NCBI RefSeq assembly: GCF_900143025.1
Contig: NZ_FRCT01000004.1
Coordinates: forward strand, 1-64,000
DNA: 64,000 nucleotides
Direction of reading: 5' to 3'
DNA from: Ruminococcus flavefaciens
GTDB lineage: Bacteria; Bacillota; Clostridia; Oscillospirales; Ruminococcaceae
Shown: piece by piece, positions 17,474 through 26,343 of the stretch
Layout of the letters: each line of letters opens with the position of its first letter
How positions within the stretch are numbered: the first letter of the stretch is position 1
Notes under the pieces: generated by a model
What the model was told of the DNA's origin: nothing
The model's input: the letters and a program-made list of their open reading frames with translations, nothing else
Database searches by the model: none
Translations under genes and position numbers: made by a program

Positions 17474-18298
17474 TTGAAAAGAAGAAATATTATCACATTA
17501 CTTATGCTCGCAGCTGCACTTACAAGCTGTGGAAAAAGCGGCAAAGTTACTGCAACTGAGAGCAAAACTTCAGTTACAACAACAGTTGCCGAAGCAGTTA
17601 CTACCACTGCCGAATCCCAATCAACAACGGCAACAACAACAGAAACGACTTCAAAAGGCAGTGCCGATAATAGTAATGAACAAGAAAGCACTGCCGCCAA
17701 CAACAATTCCGAAAGCATCGGCATAGACCGTGAAACAGCTGTCAGCAACGTAAAAGAATTGGCAGGATCGGGTGCAAAAATCGTCAGCGTTACAGAGGGA
17801 ACAAGCCTTGAAGGATTTAAGTGCTGGGTAGTTGTTGTTGAGCCTGTAACGACCGAAAACGGTCCTGATACGGTAACTTACTATTCCGGCTATCAGTTCT
17901 GCTATCCGGATAACAGAGTCCAGACGGACGGTCAGCAGAATCCAATGATGAATTTCATCGGCAACTATTCTAACGGCAGTAATAAGATGTTTGTTTCCTG
18001 CACCGGCATGGATCAGGCTTCGATAGTGGTAACATGGAGCGACAACGTTGCTGATACTTCTGTATGGACAATGAGCGGTAATGTTACAGCGACTGATGAA
18101 GCAGTTACAGTGACATACAACAATTGTACAAAGGAATCCGTCAGCTATGCAGGCGACGGCTCAAACATAAGCAATACGATAAATTATACGGACGGCAGCG
18201 GTACGATAGTATTCAAATCTGCTGATAATAAAGCTTACTGGTATGATTCACAGGAATACGCTTCCGGTGGAGTTCCTTTCACGTACTGTAATGAATAA
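17474..18298 (+). CDS. Thr-rich lipoprotein of unknown function
   Basis: Exported lipoprotein with a lipobox (LTSC, Cys at residue 19), followed by a Thr/Ser/Ala-rich linker of about 60 residues and a folded C-terminal region of about 190 residues with beta-strand patterns (CWVVVVEPV, MFVSCTGMDQASIVVTW). The TTG start is 9 bases after GAGG. No family recognised. The linker resembles wall-spanning spacers of ruminococcal surface lipoproteins. It sits alone between the nitroreductase and a decayed hydrolase. Confidence 0.75.
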   Translation: MKRRNIITLLMLAAALTSCGKSGKVTATESKTSVTTTVAEAVTTTAESQSTTATTTETTSKGSADNSNEQESTAANNNSESIGIDRETAVSNVKELAGSGAKIVSVTEGTSLEGFKCWVVVVEPVTTENGPDTVTYYSGYQFCYPDNRVQTDGQQNPMMNFIGNYSNGSNKMFVSCTGMDQASIVVTWSDNVADTSVWTMSGNVTATDEAVTVTYNNCTKESVSYAGDGSNISNTINYTDGSGTIVFKSADNKAYWYDSQEYASGGVPFTYCNE

Positions 18299-18331
18299 AA
18301 AACTAAAAAAGATCATTAAGAAAATACTGAT

Positions 18332-18941
18332 ATATAGCTATGGGCATAAGCGTGGATAAAGTCAGATCAGAGAAAAAAGCCTATCACTATATGCTTGAAC
18401 AGTACAAAAAAGACGGCAACAAAAAAATGGTCTCCGAAATGGAGCAATATTACGATCTTTTCAGCGGCGAAAATAATGACATTGATATGTCGTGTAAAAA
18501 AATGCACACATATTTTGCCAAGACACGCGATAAGGCTATGCACGAAAATGGTGTGGGAACACTCCATAATATGGATTCCGTTATTACGGGTATATTCTTC
18601 CCTACTCTGAAAATGACTGATTTCACGCAGAAGGAAAGACTGAATATCTGGCGCGGAAAGTCCTTTGTGTCAAAAGCTGAAGTTTCATCAGGAAATTTTA
18701 AAGCAGTTGATGTAACAAAACAGCTTGACATACCTTTTTATGTACTGACAGGCAAATATGACATGACCACAGATTATGAACTTCAGAAAGAGTATTTCGA
18801 CCTTGTTAAGGCTGATAAAAAGGATTTTACACATTTGAAAACTCCGCGCACAGCCCTTTATTCGAAGAACCTGAAAGAGCAAAGAAAATACTTTCCGAAG
18901 ACGTAATAAACAATAAAATTTCTCTCGCTGACAGCTTTTAA
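18332..18941 (+). pseudogene. Alpha/beta hydrolase remnant (C-terminal half, frameshifted)
   Basis: C-terminal half of an alpha/beta hydrolase of the proline iminopeptidase-like kind. It begins abruptly after a TGA with YIAMGISVDKVRSEKKAY, without the nucleophile elbow half. The acid-loop segment IPFYVLTGKYD is present. The frame breaks near 18825: the uninterrupted frame runs out of homology, while the neighbouring frame continues with FYTFENSAHSPLFEEPERAK, which holds the catalytic His in SAH, and stops at 18941. Missing N-terminus plus frameshift mean the gene is dead. Confidence 0.8.
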
Positions 18942-19004
18942 ACTTCAAAGAGAGAATAAAATGTCATTACATAAAAATGGTCATCCAACAAAAAACAATT
19001 CAAA

Positions 19005-19038
19005 CTAAAAAGGCAGCCTACACTTAACCGGCTGCCTT
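19005..19038 (-). terminator. Probable terminator of the aldolase/kinase operon
   Basis: On the minus strand GGCAGCC and GGCTGCC arms are followed by TTTTTAG. It lies about 220 bases beyond the PfkB gene, the last gene of the minus-strand operon. Confidence 0.65.
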
Positions 19039-19050
19039 AGTTCTTATATT

Positions 19051-19215
19051 CAGTTATGGGATATCCTCCTTGCCGAACCTTACTTTGCAGGCTTTCTGTC
19101 CGCAGATAATTGTGAGCATTACAAAGAATACTTCAATGAAATAGTAAATGTACCGAAAAATGAACAGCAGAAGTCCTTTATGTTCAAGCTTGATAAGGAC
19201 CTTGCTTCCGTTTAA
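19051..19215 (+). pseudogene. Orphan C-terminal gene fragment
   Basis: A coding-like frame of about 54 codons (LWDILLAEPYFAGFLSADN to FKLDKDLASV) with no start codon or upstream homology ends at a TAA. It looks like the tail of a lost gene in the hydrolase-remnant area. Family not recognised. Confidence 0.4.
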
Positions 19216-19258
19216 GTCTATCCATGTGGATAAAAGACAAACGATTTCTTATATGTAT

Positions 19259-20284
19259 TTAACGTTGAACTCTCCCGTTACCACCATTGTTAATAAGGCT
19301 TTCAACATCTTGAACTGTAACTCTATTATAATCGCCCTCAATAGAATGCTTTAAACAACTTGCTGCAACAGCAAAGTCAATACACTGCTGATTATCAAAA
19401 TCAGAGAGGAGGCTATAAATCAATGCACCTGAAAAACTATCTCCACCACCAACTCTGTCAACGATTTGTATATTATATTCATTTGAATAAAATGCAGTAT
19501 CCTGATCTTTACAATAAAGCATTCCACTCCAACCATTCATACTTGCTGAATAGCTTCTTCTTAAAGTAAAGGCAACATATTTACACCCATAAGATCTACA
19601 AATTTCTTTTGCAACTTGTTCATAAGCTTCATTATTGATGATACCATTTTCAATATTTGTTTTTTCAGCTTTGATACTAAGTACTTTGTCAGCATCTTCT
19701 TCATTCGCGATACATAAATCAACATAAGGCATAAGCTTCGACATAATTTCTTTTGCTTTATCACTGGTCCATAATTTTTTTCTATAATTAAGGTCACAAG
19801 AAACTGTTAATCCCTTATTCTTAGCGATTTTGCAAGCTTCAAGACATATCTCTGCAAGTTCATCAGAAAGAGCAGGAGTTATTCCGGTCCAATGAAACCA
19901 CTTAGCTTCATTAAATAATCTATCCCAGTCAAATTCACTTCTTTTAGAAAGTGCTATCGCAGAATATTCTCTGTCATATATCACTTTTGAAGGGCGCTGA
20001 GATGCTCCTTTTTCAAGATAATACAGTCCCATTCTGCCATTGCCGTAAACTATATCAGATGTATCAACTCCGAAATAGTTTAAGGACCTGACCGCCGCAA
20101 TCCCGACATCATTATCAGGCAGCTTTGTTACGAAAGAGGCATTGACTCCAAAATTTGCAAGCGATACGGCAACATTTGCTTCGCTGCCACAAAAAGTAGC
20201 GTCAAAACTATCTTTCTGTAACAATTTTGTATATCCAGGTGCAGCAAGTCGTAAAAGAAGTTCTCCAAAAGTTACAATCTTCAT
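19259..20284 (-). CDS. PfkB-family sugar kinase (KDG kinase-like)
   Basis: Cytoplasmic ribokinase-family kinase of 341 residues. The N-terminal GELLLRLAAPG and SEANVAVSLANFG segments match 2-keto-3-deoxygluconate (KDG) kinases; the C-terminal DRVGGGDSFSGAL carries the catalytic Asp and anion hole. It should phosphorylate a keto-deoxy sugar with ATP. AAGGAG precedes the ATG by 7 bases, and the gene begins 11 bases after the aldolase stop as the last gene of a five-gene operon. A kinase of this type in a surface polysaccharide operon suggests a phosphorylated 2-keto-3-deoxy sugar intermediate (inference). Confidence 0.85.
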   Translation of the reverse strand: MKIVTFGELLLRLAAPGYTKLLQKDSFDATFCGSEANVAVSLANFGVNASFVTKLPDNDVGIAAVRSLNYFGVDTSDIVYGNGRMGLYYLEKGASQRPSKVIYDREYSAIALSKRSEFDWDRLFNEAKWFHWTGITPALSDELAEICLEACKIAKNKGLTVSCDLNYRKKLWTSDKAKEIMSKLMPYVDLCIANEEDADKVLSIKAEKTNIENGIINNEAYEQVAKEICRSYGCKYVAFTLRRSYSASMNGWSGMLYCKDQDTAFYSNEYNIQIVDRVGGGDSFSGALIYSLLSDFDNQQCIDFAVAASCLKHSIEGDYNRVTVQDVESLINNGGNGRVQR

Positions 20285-20295
20285 CGTATTTCTCC

Positions 20296-21870
20296 TTATA
20301 TATGTACGTACTTTTGGGAAGTCAAAAACTCTATTTTTACACTGTTTTTATATATTCCTAAAACTTTTGTAATTCCTACATTCATTGCATCCAATATTGC
20401 ATTACGAGTTACAAATGCTAAATCACTACTTCCATAGTTTTCAGCCGCATCATGTGAATAGCCATCGAATCCAGCTAAGTATATGCCTTCAACATTATAT
20501 CTCATAAAAAATTTTATAGCCATTAATCCTGCATTATCAAATACTGATTCTTCTTGATTCGTGAGCTCTTTATACTTTTCCTGATAGTAAACACCTTCAG
20601 CAGTGATATTAGAAGTAATAATACAGCTATTTCTTTTATCTTCCGGCAAATCACGAAATCTTCGAGAATTGGAAATAAAAATATAATGCGGAGCTACTGC
20701 TTCATATACATGATTTATACTGATCACAATTGTATTTTCATCAATAAACTTAATGATCTTTTCGGATTCTTCAACTGAACTCTTTCCCGGAGCAATAAGA
20801 AGAACTCTCTTGCCTCTTAATAGATCTATCAATTCATTTTTATGTTCTTCCTGAGTCTGCCCTCTTGCCATATATTTCAGATACAATTCTTCAATATACA
20901 CTTTGTCAAAAGAAACTTTCTTTTCTTCATCCATCATATCAAAGATATCATTCATACCTTCTATTGTAAGTGTTTTTTTATCGTCAAGATACCCCGCATA
21001 ATTTGGATGTGCATTATGAGCTGCTGATATGTAGTTTGGAAGAGAATACCCACAATAGTTCATCTGATAAAAACCGCTTAATATTTCATCTATCAATACA
21101 AGGATCGGCTTCAAATTGTAATTCTTACCTGCATTTTCATTAAGATACTCAATAAACAGCTCTGTATTGAGATTACCAGCGCCTCGTCCCATGCCATAGA
21201 TCGAAGAATCAATAATTAAATTACGATTAGTTTGCACCGAAACAAGCTGCTGAGCGTTGGAATAGGCAAGCTGCATATTGTTATGACTATGAAAGCCTAT
21301 CCAAATATTATCGTTCAGATTATGTTCAACCATATAAAACAGTCTCGTGAGAGCTTTCCCTTTCATCATACCGAAACTGTCAACAATATAGAAAGCATAC
21401 GGATTAAAACTATTTACGGATCTTATTAAAGATAGAAATTCTTCATCGCTATAATTTAAAGAAACCATTGCCTGTATGAATACGAGATATCCTTTTTCCT
21501 TGATTTTGCGGCAAACATCTAAAGCTTCGTTTAAATTCCTTTTATGAAAGGCAACCCTAATCCCATCAATAGATGATCCGTCATAAATTGGAAGATCATC
21601 TACATTGAATTCACCATAATTCATCATAGCTACATAGAGTTTTCCTTCTCTATTCGATGGTATTACTCCGGCAATATCTGATAAAGATACGAACTTAGAT
21701 ACATCAGGATCATATGAAATGCGATTCGTAATAAATCCACATTCAATTACTTCAATGCCCGCTTCCTGCAAACCTGAAGTGATCTTTTTCATATTGTTAA
21801 GCCCAAATCTCCATTCATTACAGTAGCCTCCGTCGCGCAAAGTACAATCTAAGATATGTATGTTATTCAT
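20296..21870 (-). CDS. DRE-TIM aldolase with C-terminal DUF115-like domain
   Basis: Fusion protein of about 524 residues. Residues 1-~300 are an HMG-CoA lyase-like DRE-TIM metallo-aldolase: DCTLRDGGY at the start gives the catalytic RD and metal Asp, and IGFHSHNNMQLA gives the HxH metal ligands, as in 4-hydroxy-2-oxovalerate aldolases. Residues ~345-524 form a Rossmann-like part (KRVLLIAPGKSS, VISINHVYEAVAPHYIFISN, YLAGFDGYS) resembling DUF115/MptE-type or GT29-like proteins. The start at 21870 is chosen over 21921 because AGGAG lies 7 bases before it; it overlaps the cytidylyltransferase stop by 8 bases. It likely condenses pyruvate or a related donor with an aldehyde to form a 2-keto-deoxy acid for the operon's glycan. 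Confidence 0.8.
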   Translation of the reverse strand: MNNIHILDCTLRDGGYCNEWRFGLNNMKKITSGLQEAGIEVIECGFITNRISYDPDVSKFVSLSDIAGVIPSNREGKLYVAMMNYGEFNVDDLPIYDGSSIDGIRVAFHKRNLNEALDVCRKIKEKGYLVFIQAMVSLNYSDEEFLSLIRSVNSFNPYAFYIVDSFGMMKGKALTRLFYMVEHNLNDNIWIGFHSHNNMQLAYSNAQQLVSVQTNRNLIIDSSIYGMGRGAGNLNTELFIEYLNENAGKNYNLKPILVLIDEILSGFYQMNYCGYSLPNYISAAHNAHPNYAGYLDDKKTLTIEGMNDIFDMMDEEKKVSFDKVYIEELYLKYMARGQTQEEHKNELIDLLRGKRVLLIAPGKSSVEESEKIIKFIDENTIVISINHVYEAVAPHYIFISNSRRFRDLPEDKRNSCIITSNITAEGVYYQEKYKELTNQEESVFDNAGLMAIKFFMRYNVEGIYLAGFDGYSHDAAENYGSSDLAFVTRNAILDAMNVGITKVLGIYKNSVKIEFLTSQKYVHI

Positions 21871-22537
21871 TAGAATTCTCCTGTTTATTAGCAAACAAGT
21901 GGTTAAAGATAGCATCAGCAATCATAAAGTCTTCTGATTCATCAATATCCACGCTCTCGATCTCACCAACTTCGACAATAAACGGGTGGTTTCCAATTCT
22001 GCGATTCAGCTTTGTAATTACATCAGCTTTATAAATATAGAAACCACTTGTCTCCTCATAAATTGGAGGGAGATCCTGTGTTCTCGGAATGTTATCAAGC
22101 TCATAATTAAAAGGGATTCCGTCCTTCCATAGGAAATCCTGAAGTTTCTTTGCCGCAAAAGACGAGTCATATTCGCCGCTTTTTACTGCATTCAGCCCCT
22201 TTTCTATAGATCCTTTAGAAATAAAAGGTGCTGTTGTATGTGTCATTACATAAATATCAGCTGGAATATCCTTTGCAAAACACTGAAGAACCTCATTCAT
22301 TTTTGTTGTATCCTGATCAAGGCTTTCTGATCTGCGAAGATATTTAACCCCCTCGGGAATGAATTCCTGAATATCAGGATTGCTACAATAAACATATACT
22401 TCATCAACGCCTTCTACAGTAAGAAGAGTTGAAAGAATGTAGCAGCATAGAGGCTTTCCATTAGTAAACGATTTAGTGTTCTTTTGCGGAAGGCGACGAT
22501 TATTTAGTTTCATCGGAACTATTGCAACTGTTTTCAT
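21863..22537 (-). CDS. CMP-sugar cytidylyltransferase (NeuA/KdsB-like)
   Basis: Cytoplasmic nucleotidyltransferase of 224 residues, acylneuraminate cytidylyltransferase family. It starts with VAIVPMKLNNRRLPQKNTK (nucleotide-binding P-loop-like region) and has the metal-binding motif SVDIDESEDFMIAD near the end. It should transfer CMP from CTP to the anomeric hydroxyl of a 2-keto-3-deoxy acid such as a nonulosonic acid, Kdo or shorter analogue. No NeuB-type synthase is found nearby; the adjacent aldolase may take that place. It is 18 bases downstream of the DUF115-like gene and overlaps the aldolase gene. Confidence 0.85.
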   Translation of the reverse strand: MKTVAIVPMKLNNRRLPQKNTKSFTNGKPLCCYILSTLLTVEGVDEVYVYCSNPDIQEFIPEGVKYLRRSESLDQDTTKMNEVLQCFAKDIPADIYVMTHTTAPFISKGSIEKGLNAVKSGEYDSSFAAKKLQDFLWKDGIPFNYELDNIPRTQDLPPIYEETSGFYIYKADVITKLNRRIGNHPFIVEVGEIESVDIDESEDFMIADAIFNHLFANKQENSNE

Positions 22538-22555
22538 CTTTTATCATCTCCGGTA

Positions 22556-23449
22556 TTATTTTCTTTTCAAAACCGAACTAATATCTTCTCGCGGAATAGA
22601 AGAAATCAATGTAGTAGAACTGCAATTTACAATTTTAATATTTCTCTTTTTACAGTATTCATTTATCTTTTTATATCCGAGAAAGAGAAGATACTGATCA
22701 TAAAACACATCAGACATATCCCAATTCTGAAGTAAACCGCTTATTTCCTTCTCTGTATTGTCATTATCATATGCGTGCATTTCATCATTTTTCTGTTTCA
22801 ACGCACAGTTAATTGTCGTAACTATACTTGTCGAATCGCATCCTAAAAGATAGATCTCATCAAAACCCATATATAATGCTATTATAATTGCATATTGAAC
22901 AACGTTCCTCATTCCCGGAATGAAAGACGATATATCACATTTTTCTTCATTGATATTTATATCTTCTATCGAACCTATACTGTATATATAATGAATATCA
23001 AGAATTTTATCCAATTTATGTTTCTTTATAAACTCATATCCGTCAACAGGGACAAAACATACCGGATTCAATTTACTCATTTTTTGATAATTTACCATTA
23101 CATCTTTCATATCATAATACATATCCGTTCTAATTGCAAAAAAAGCCCCATCTATCCACAAATGATAATCAGGTTTAACTTTTTCAAATCCAGAAACTTT
23201 AGAAAAATTATTCACTGTAAAAACAAATTCATCTTGTAATAATGATAAATCAATATCCTTCAATGATGGACCATTTCCTAAAATAAAGCATCTCTTACCC
23301 TTATGAATATCCTTATAGGAATTATTTTTTTTCCAAATTGAATATGCTTTACTTGACTTATTTTTTAACCGCATTGATTTTATCGGTTTCATAATTTTAA
23401 TAGTTCCATTACCACCGAGAACCCTTTTTATAGTTTCTTTTAATAACAT
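22556..23449 (-). CDS. DUF115 / MptE-like protein, putative glycosyltransferase
   Basis: Protein of 297 residues with a Rossmann-like core: GKRCFILGNGPSLKDIDLS, FTVNNF, then PDYHLWID and FIPGMRNVVQYAIIIALYMG FDEIYLLGCDSTS (loop with a conserved Asp). These features match the DUF115/motility-associated-factor-like family, linked to transfer of nonulosonic acids and resembling sialyltransferase folds. Given the CMP-sugar synthetase next to it, a transferase role is likely (inference). AAGGGA precedes the ATG; it is 19 bases downstream of the flippase gene. Confidence 0.7.
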   Translation of the reverse strand: MLLKETIKRVLGGNGTIKIMKPIKSMRLKNKSSKAYSIWKKNNSYKDIHKGKRCFILGNGPSLKDIDLSLLQDEFVFTVNNFSKVSGFEKVKPDYHLWIDGAFFAIRTDMYYDMKDVMVNYQKMSKLNPVCFVPVDGYEFIKKHKLDKILDIHYIYSIGSIEDININEEKCDISSFIPGMRNVVQYAIIIALYMGFDEIYLLGCDSTSIVTTINCALKQKNDEMHAYDNDNTEKEISGLLQNWDMSDVFYDQYLLFLGYKKINEYCKKRNIKIVNCSSTTLISSIPREDISSVLKRK

Positions 23450-23468
23450 AGCAGTCCCTTCTTCATAA

Positions 23469-24920
23469 TTATCTTTTTATTGTATTTCTTACGAATAATA
23501 TAAGCTGTTTTCGCTTTTTAACGCATACCATAAAGATTATTATTACTAAAAGATATCTAATAATCATATAGTTATATAACAGCATAAAACCAAAACAAAG
23601 TATGCTAAAAGCTATGAAAAGAATAATAAGCCGCCTCAGATCAATAGCTTTCATCGAGAATCCCGTTTCCTTTGCAACTCTACACATTGCAAAATAATTC
23701 ATTGATGCAAAAAGTATATAACTAATCATAGTTGTATACCCGGCAACAAGATAGCTAGTTTTGGGTATCAATATCATATTTAGAACGATATTAGCAACAG
23801 CAGCACCAATTGAAGCGTACACTAAGCTCTTCTTCTTTTCATAATAAAACTGTGCATTAATGAATAACTGAGCGTAGAACAATAAAAGTAAACTAATAGC
23901 TACAGGAGGAATGCTCCAAATAGCCTCACTATACTTTTTTCCGGCTGTAATCAGTATTATTTCCGGTGCCATAATGACGACGCACATTATCATTCCCGCC
24001 ATCAATATTGCTATCCCATTTGCAACTTTTGCGTTTTCTTCTTCTTTTCCTTCTTTTATTTTTCTATAAAACCATGGCAAATACGAATTGTTTATAGCAT
24101 TCAAGACAAATATAAGCAGCATCGCTAATGTATAAGCAACACCATAAATTGCAGCCTTGCCTTTTCCGCAATAATGGTTTATCATTAATCTGTCGCTTTG
24201 ATTAAATATCATCTGTGAAAGATAATATGCTAATAACGGCACATTGAAACCCAATGCATATTTCCAGTATTCCTTATGGAAAACGCTTTTTCCTTTGACT
24301 GCATTCAAGCTGAATATAATTAGACCGAACGCTAAAGTAGCTGCCACATGACCAATGATTCGCGCCTCTCCTTTTTGCTCACTAAGCAAAACAAAAGCAA
24401 TTGAAACAGCAGTGTCCGCTATTGCCATAATAAGCGTTAACATAATAACCGGCTTGTACTCATAATCAAATCTTTTCTTTCCGCTCCACAGATTTATCGA
24501 GTTAATAGAAATCGTTTCAAGAATCAAGAATATTACAAATAGCGTAGACAAATCTAAAAACTCATTCCAGAATCCTTGAAATGGCAGATATATTACTAAG
24601 AAAAAGCCGCATAATACTAACCAAATGCCCTGAATAGAGGAAATATACCTATCTCTGTCTTTTTCAAATTTTATCATAGCCGGTGCAAAAGATCCGTATG
24701 CCAAATTCAAAGTTAATATGATTGCAAATAAACTGGACCATGATGTATAAATAGTCATTTCGCCGTATTCATCTGTTGTCATCAGTCTTGCAAAAATAGG
24801 CATATTAATGAATGCAATACATCTTTGAGCAATATTACATAATGTGTATGCTAAAGAGGCTCTCGCCTCTTTTGACATAGTTCCCCATTTCTGCCTAAGC
24901 TTATGAATGGATAAAGTCAA
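23469..24920 (-). CDS. Polysaccharide flippase (Wzx-like)
   Basis: Integral membrane protein of 483 residues with about 12-14 helices, MATE/MOP superfamily, oligosaccharide flippase family. The N-terminal SLAYTLCNIAQRCIAFINMPI and FARLMTTDEYGEMTIY are typical of Wzx proteins. It should move lipid-linked glycan repeat units across the membrane. The TTG start is 8 bases after GGGAGG. It is the first gene of the minus-strand operon with the DUF115-like protein, cytidylyltransferase, aldolase and kinase. Confidence 0.88.
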   Translation of the reverse strand: MTLSIHKLRQKWGTMSKEARASLAYTLCNIAQRCIAFINMPIFARLMTTDEYGEMTIYTSWSSLFAIILTLNLAYGSFAPAMIKFEKDRDRYISSIQGIWLVLCGFFLVIYLPFQGFWNEFLDLSTLFVIFLILETISINSINLWSGKKRFDYEYKPVIMLTLIMAIADTAVSIAFVLLSEQKGEARIIGHVAATLAFGLIIFSLNAVKGKSVFHKEYWKYALGFNVPLLAYYLSQMIFNQSDRLMINHYCGKGKAAIYGVAYTLAMLLIFVLNAINNSYLPWFYRKIKEGKEEENAKVANGIAILMAGMIMCVVIMAPEIILITAGKKYSEAIWSIPPVAISLLLLFYAQLFINAQFYYEKKKSLVYASIGAAVANIVLNMILIPKTSYLVAGYTTMISYILFASMNYFAMCRVAKETGFSMKAIDLRRLIILFIAFSILCFGFMLLYNYMIIRYLLVIIIFMVCVKKRKQLILFVRNTIKR

Positions 24921-25274
24921 ACAAGATTCCTCCCGTTAGTTTATAATTTTATATATATATTTCTTAAACTCATTGTAATCTCTGCTATAGTCCGCAGCCT
25001 TATAATGATCAGATACTTCTACACACAAAAGCAAGTTTTTCTGTAATCACAACATCTCTATATGTACATTTATCAATAATTACACCTATACTTGGATAGA
25101 TATTTCAATCTCTCACTATATGATTAGTATATCACATGAATACTTATAAATCAAGTATCCGTTATATAAATCATTCAGTATATAAGATCAATTTTTTTAA
25201 CCATACATAATATAAATTTGGCGTTTATTATCCGCAAATGAATCCGTCAACAAATAAATGTCTGTATAAAGGTG
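24921..25274. other. Divergent intergenic region between the flippase operon and the riboswitch operon
   Basis: About 350 AT-rich bases without a gene. It should contain the minus-strand promoter of the glycan operon; the only candidate seen is TTGCGG, 17 bases, TATATT near 25215-25245 on the minus strand, which is weak. Confidence 0.4.
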
Positions 25275-25303
25275 TTGACTTTTCCACTTGATAGCGTTAT
25301 AAT
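25275..25303 (+). promoter_or_regulatory. Promoter of the TPP riboswitch operon
   Basis: TTGACT (25275-25280), 17-base spacer, TATAAT (25298-25303), about 15 bases before the aptamer. Confidence 0.75.
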
Positions 25304-25317
25304 AAATATGCTATATG

Positions 25318-25408
25318 TTAAGGGGAGCTCATAACGTTGGGCTGAGAGGGAGCAAACTAACTCCGACCCTATGACCTGATGCGGATAATGCCGCCGTAGG
25401 AAGTCATA
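25318..25408 (+). promoter_or_regulatory. TPP riboswitch (THI element)
   Basis: The aptamer signature is clear: AGGGGAGCTC, GGGCTGAGAGGG, then ACCCTATGACCTGAT, CGGATAATGCCG and CGTAGGAAGT. These are the conserved J3/2 and J2/4 pieces of thiamine pyrophosphate aptamers. A terminator follows within 15 bases, so TPP should switch off the methyltransferase-tenA operon by premature termination. Confidence 0.95.
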
Positions 25409-25420
25409 CTGCGATTTTTT

Positions 25421-25456
25421 ACAGGAGGTATCTTACAGATATCGCCTGTTTTTTTA
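25421..25456 (+). terminator. Expression-platform terminator of the TPP riboswitch
   Basis: ACAGGAGGTATC pairs with GATATCGCCTGT around TTACA and is followed by seven T residues. Downstream to 25628 lies a leader of 170 bases with another hairpin (CCCGAAATG with CATTTCGGG, 25517-25541) without a T tract. Confidence 0.9.
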
Positions 25457-25628
25457 TGCCATCATTTATCCGCTATCAATAATTTCCTGAGATATCAATA
25501 TGCTCGGAGTTATGCCCGAAATGTCAGAAAAAGCATTTCGGGAACACTTACCGCACAGTTGGATCCCGGAAAAGGCAGCGGTCCGATGAATCATGCATTT
25601 ATATTGAATAAGATCACATGGAGGAAAA

Positions 25629-26333
25629 ATGAAAATGACTAAGCAGAAGTTTGACGGATATGCAGATCAGTATGATTACTGGTTCATGGAAAATTCAAAC
25701 CTTTTTGAAAGTGAGCTCAGGCTCTTTAAAAAGGTACTTGGTGATATTTCGGGTAAGAAGCTTTTATCGGTAGGCTGCGGAAGCGGACTTTTCGAGAGCT
25801 TCATCGACTGCTCACAGATAGAGGGTATCGAGCCTTCCCGCGATATGGGACAGATAGCCGAAAAGCGCGGCGTGAATGTTATATGCTACGGCGTTATCGA
25901 GGATATCGACCTGCCGAAGGATAGCTATGATATCATCTATTTCAACGGCAGTTCAAGCTATATGGAAGACCTTTCTTCCGTATACAAAAAAAGCCTTGCA
26001 GCCCTGAAAGAAGGCGGAAAGCTGATACTGCTCGATGTTCCGAAGGAGAGCGCATTCGGCTTTATGTATCTCCTCGGAAAGAGCCTCGGTACATATGAGC
26101 ATGAATACCTCGAAGGCACTATGCCGGGTCTTCCCTATCCTCTCGCACTTGCTTCATCGGGCATCTGGCATTCAACAGAAGAAAAAATAAACGTACTGAA
26201 AAAACTGGGTGTCACAAAATTCTCATTCTATCAGACACTTATCAAAAATCCGATGTACACCAACGAAGAGCCCGAGGAAGTTTCCGAAGGCTATAAGAGC
26301 GGCGGTTATGTTGCGATAATCGCAGAAAAATAA
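25629..26333 (+). CDS. Class I SAM-dependent methyltransferase, TPP-riboswitch controlled
   Basis: Cytoplasmic methyltransferase of 234 residues. The Rossmann SAM site is LLSVGCGSGLFESF (motif I) followed by IEGIEPSRDM, and YDIIYFNGS (motif II) and LKEGGKLILLDVP (motif III) follow. The ATG is 4 bases after GGAGG; a second ATG two codons in has 10-base spacing, so the start is uncertain by 6 bases. It is the first gene after a TPP riboswitch and lies 10 bases before tenA, so its role is expected in thiamine salvage or degradation, but no methyltransferase step of known thiamine pathways fits. Substrate unknown. Confidence 0.8.
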   Translation: MKMTKQKFDGYADQYDYWFMENSNLFESELRLFKKVLGDISGKKLLSVGCGSGLFESFIDCSQIEGIEPSRDMGQIAEKRGVNVICYGVIEDIDLPKDSYDIIYFNGSSSYMEDLSSVYKKSLAALKEGGKLILLDVPKESAFGFMYLLGKSLGTYEHEYLEGTMPGLPYPLALASSGIWHSTEEKINVLKKLGVTKFSFYQTLIKNPMYTNEEPEEVSEGYKSGGYVAIIAEK

Positions 26334-26343
26334 GAGGTTGACC

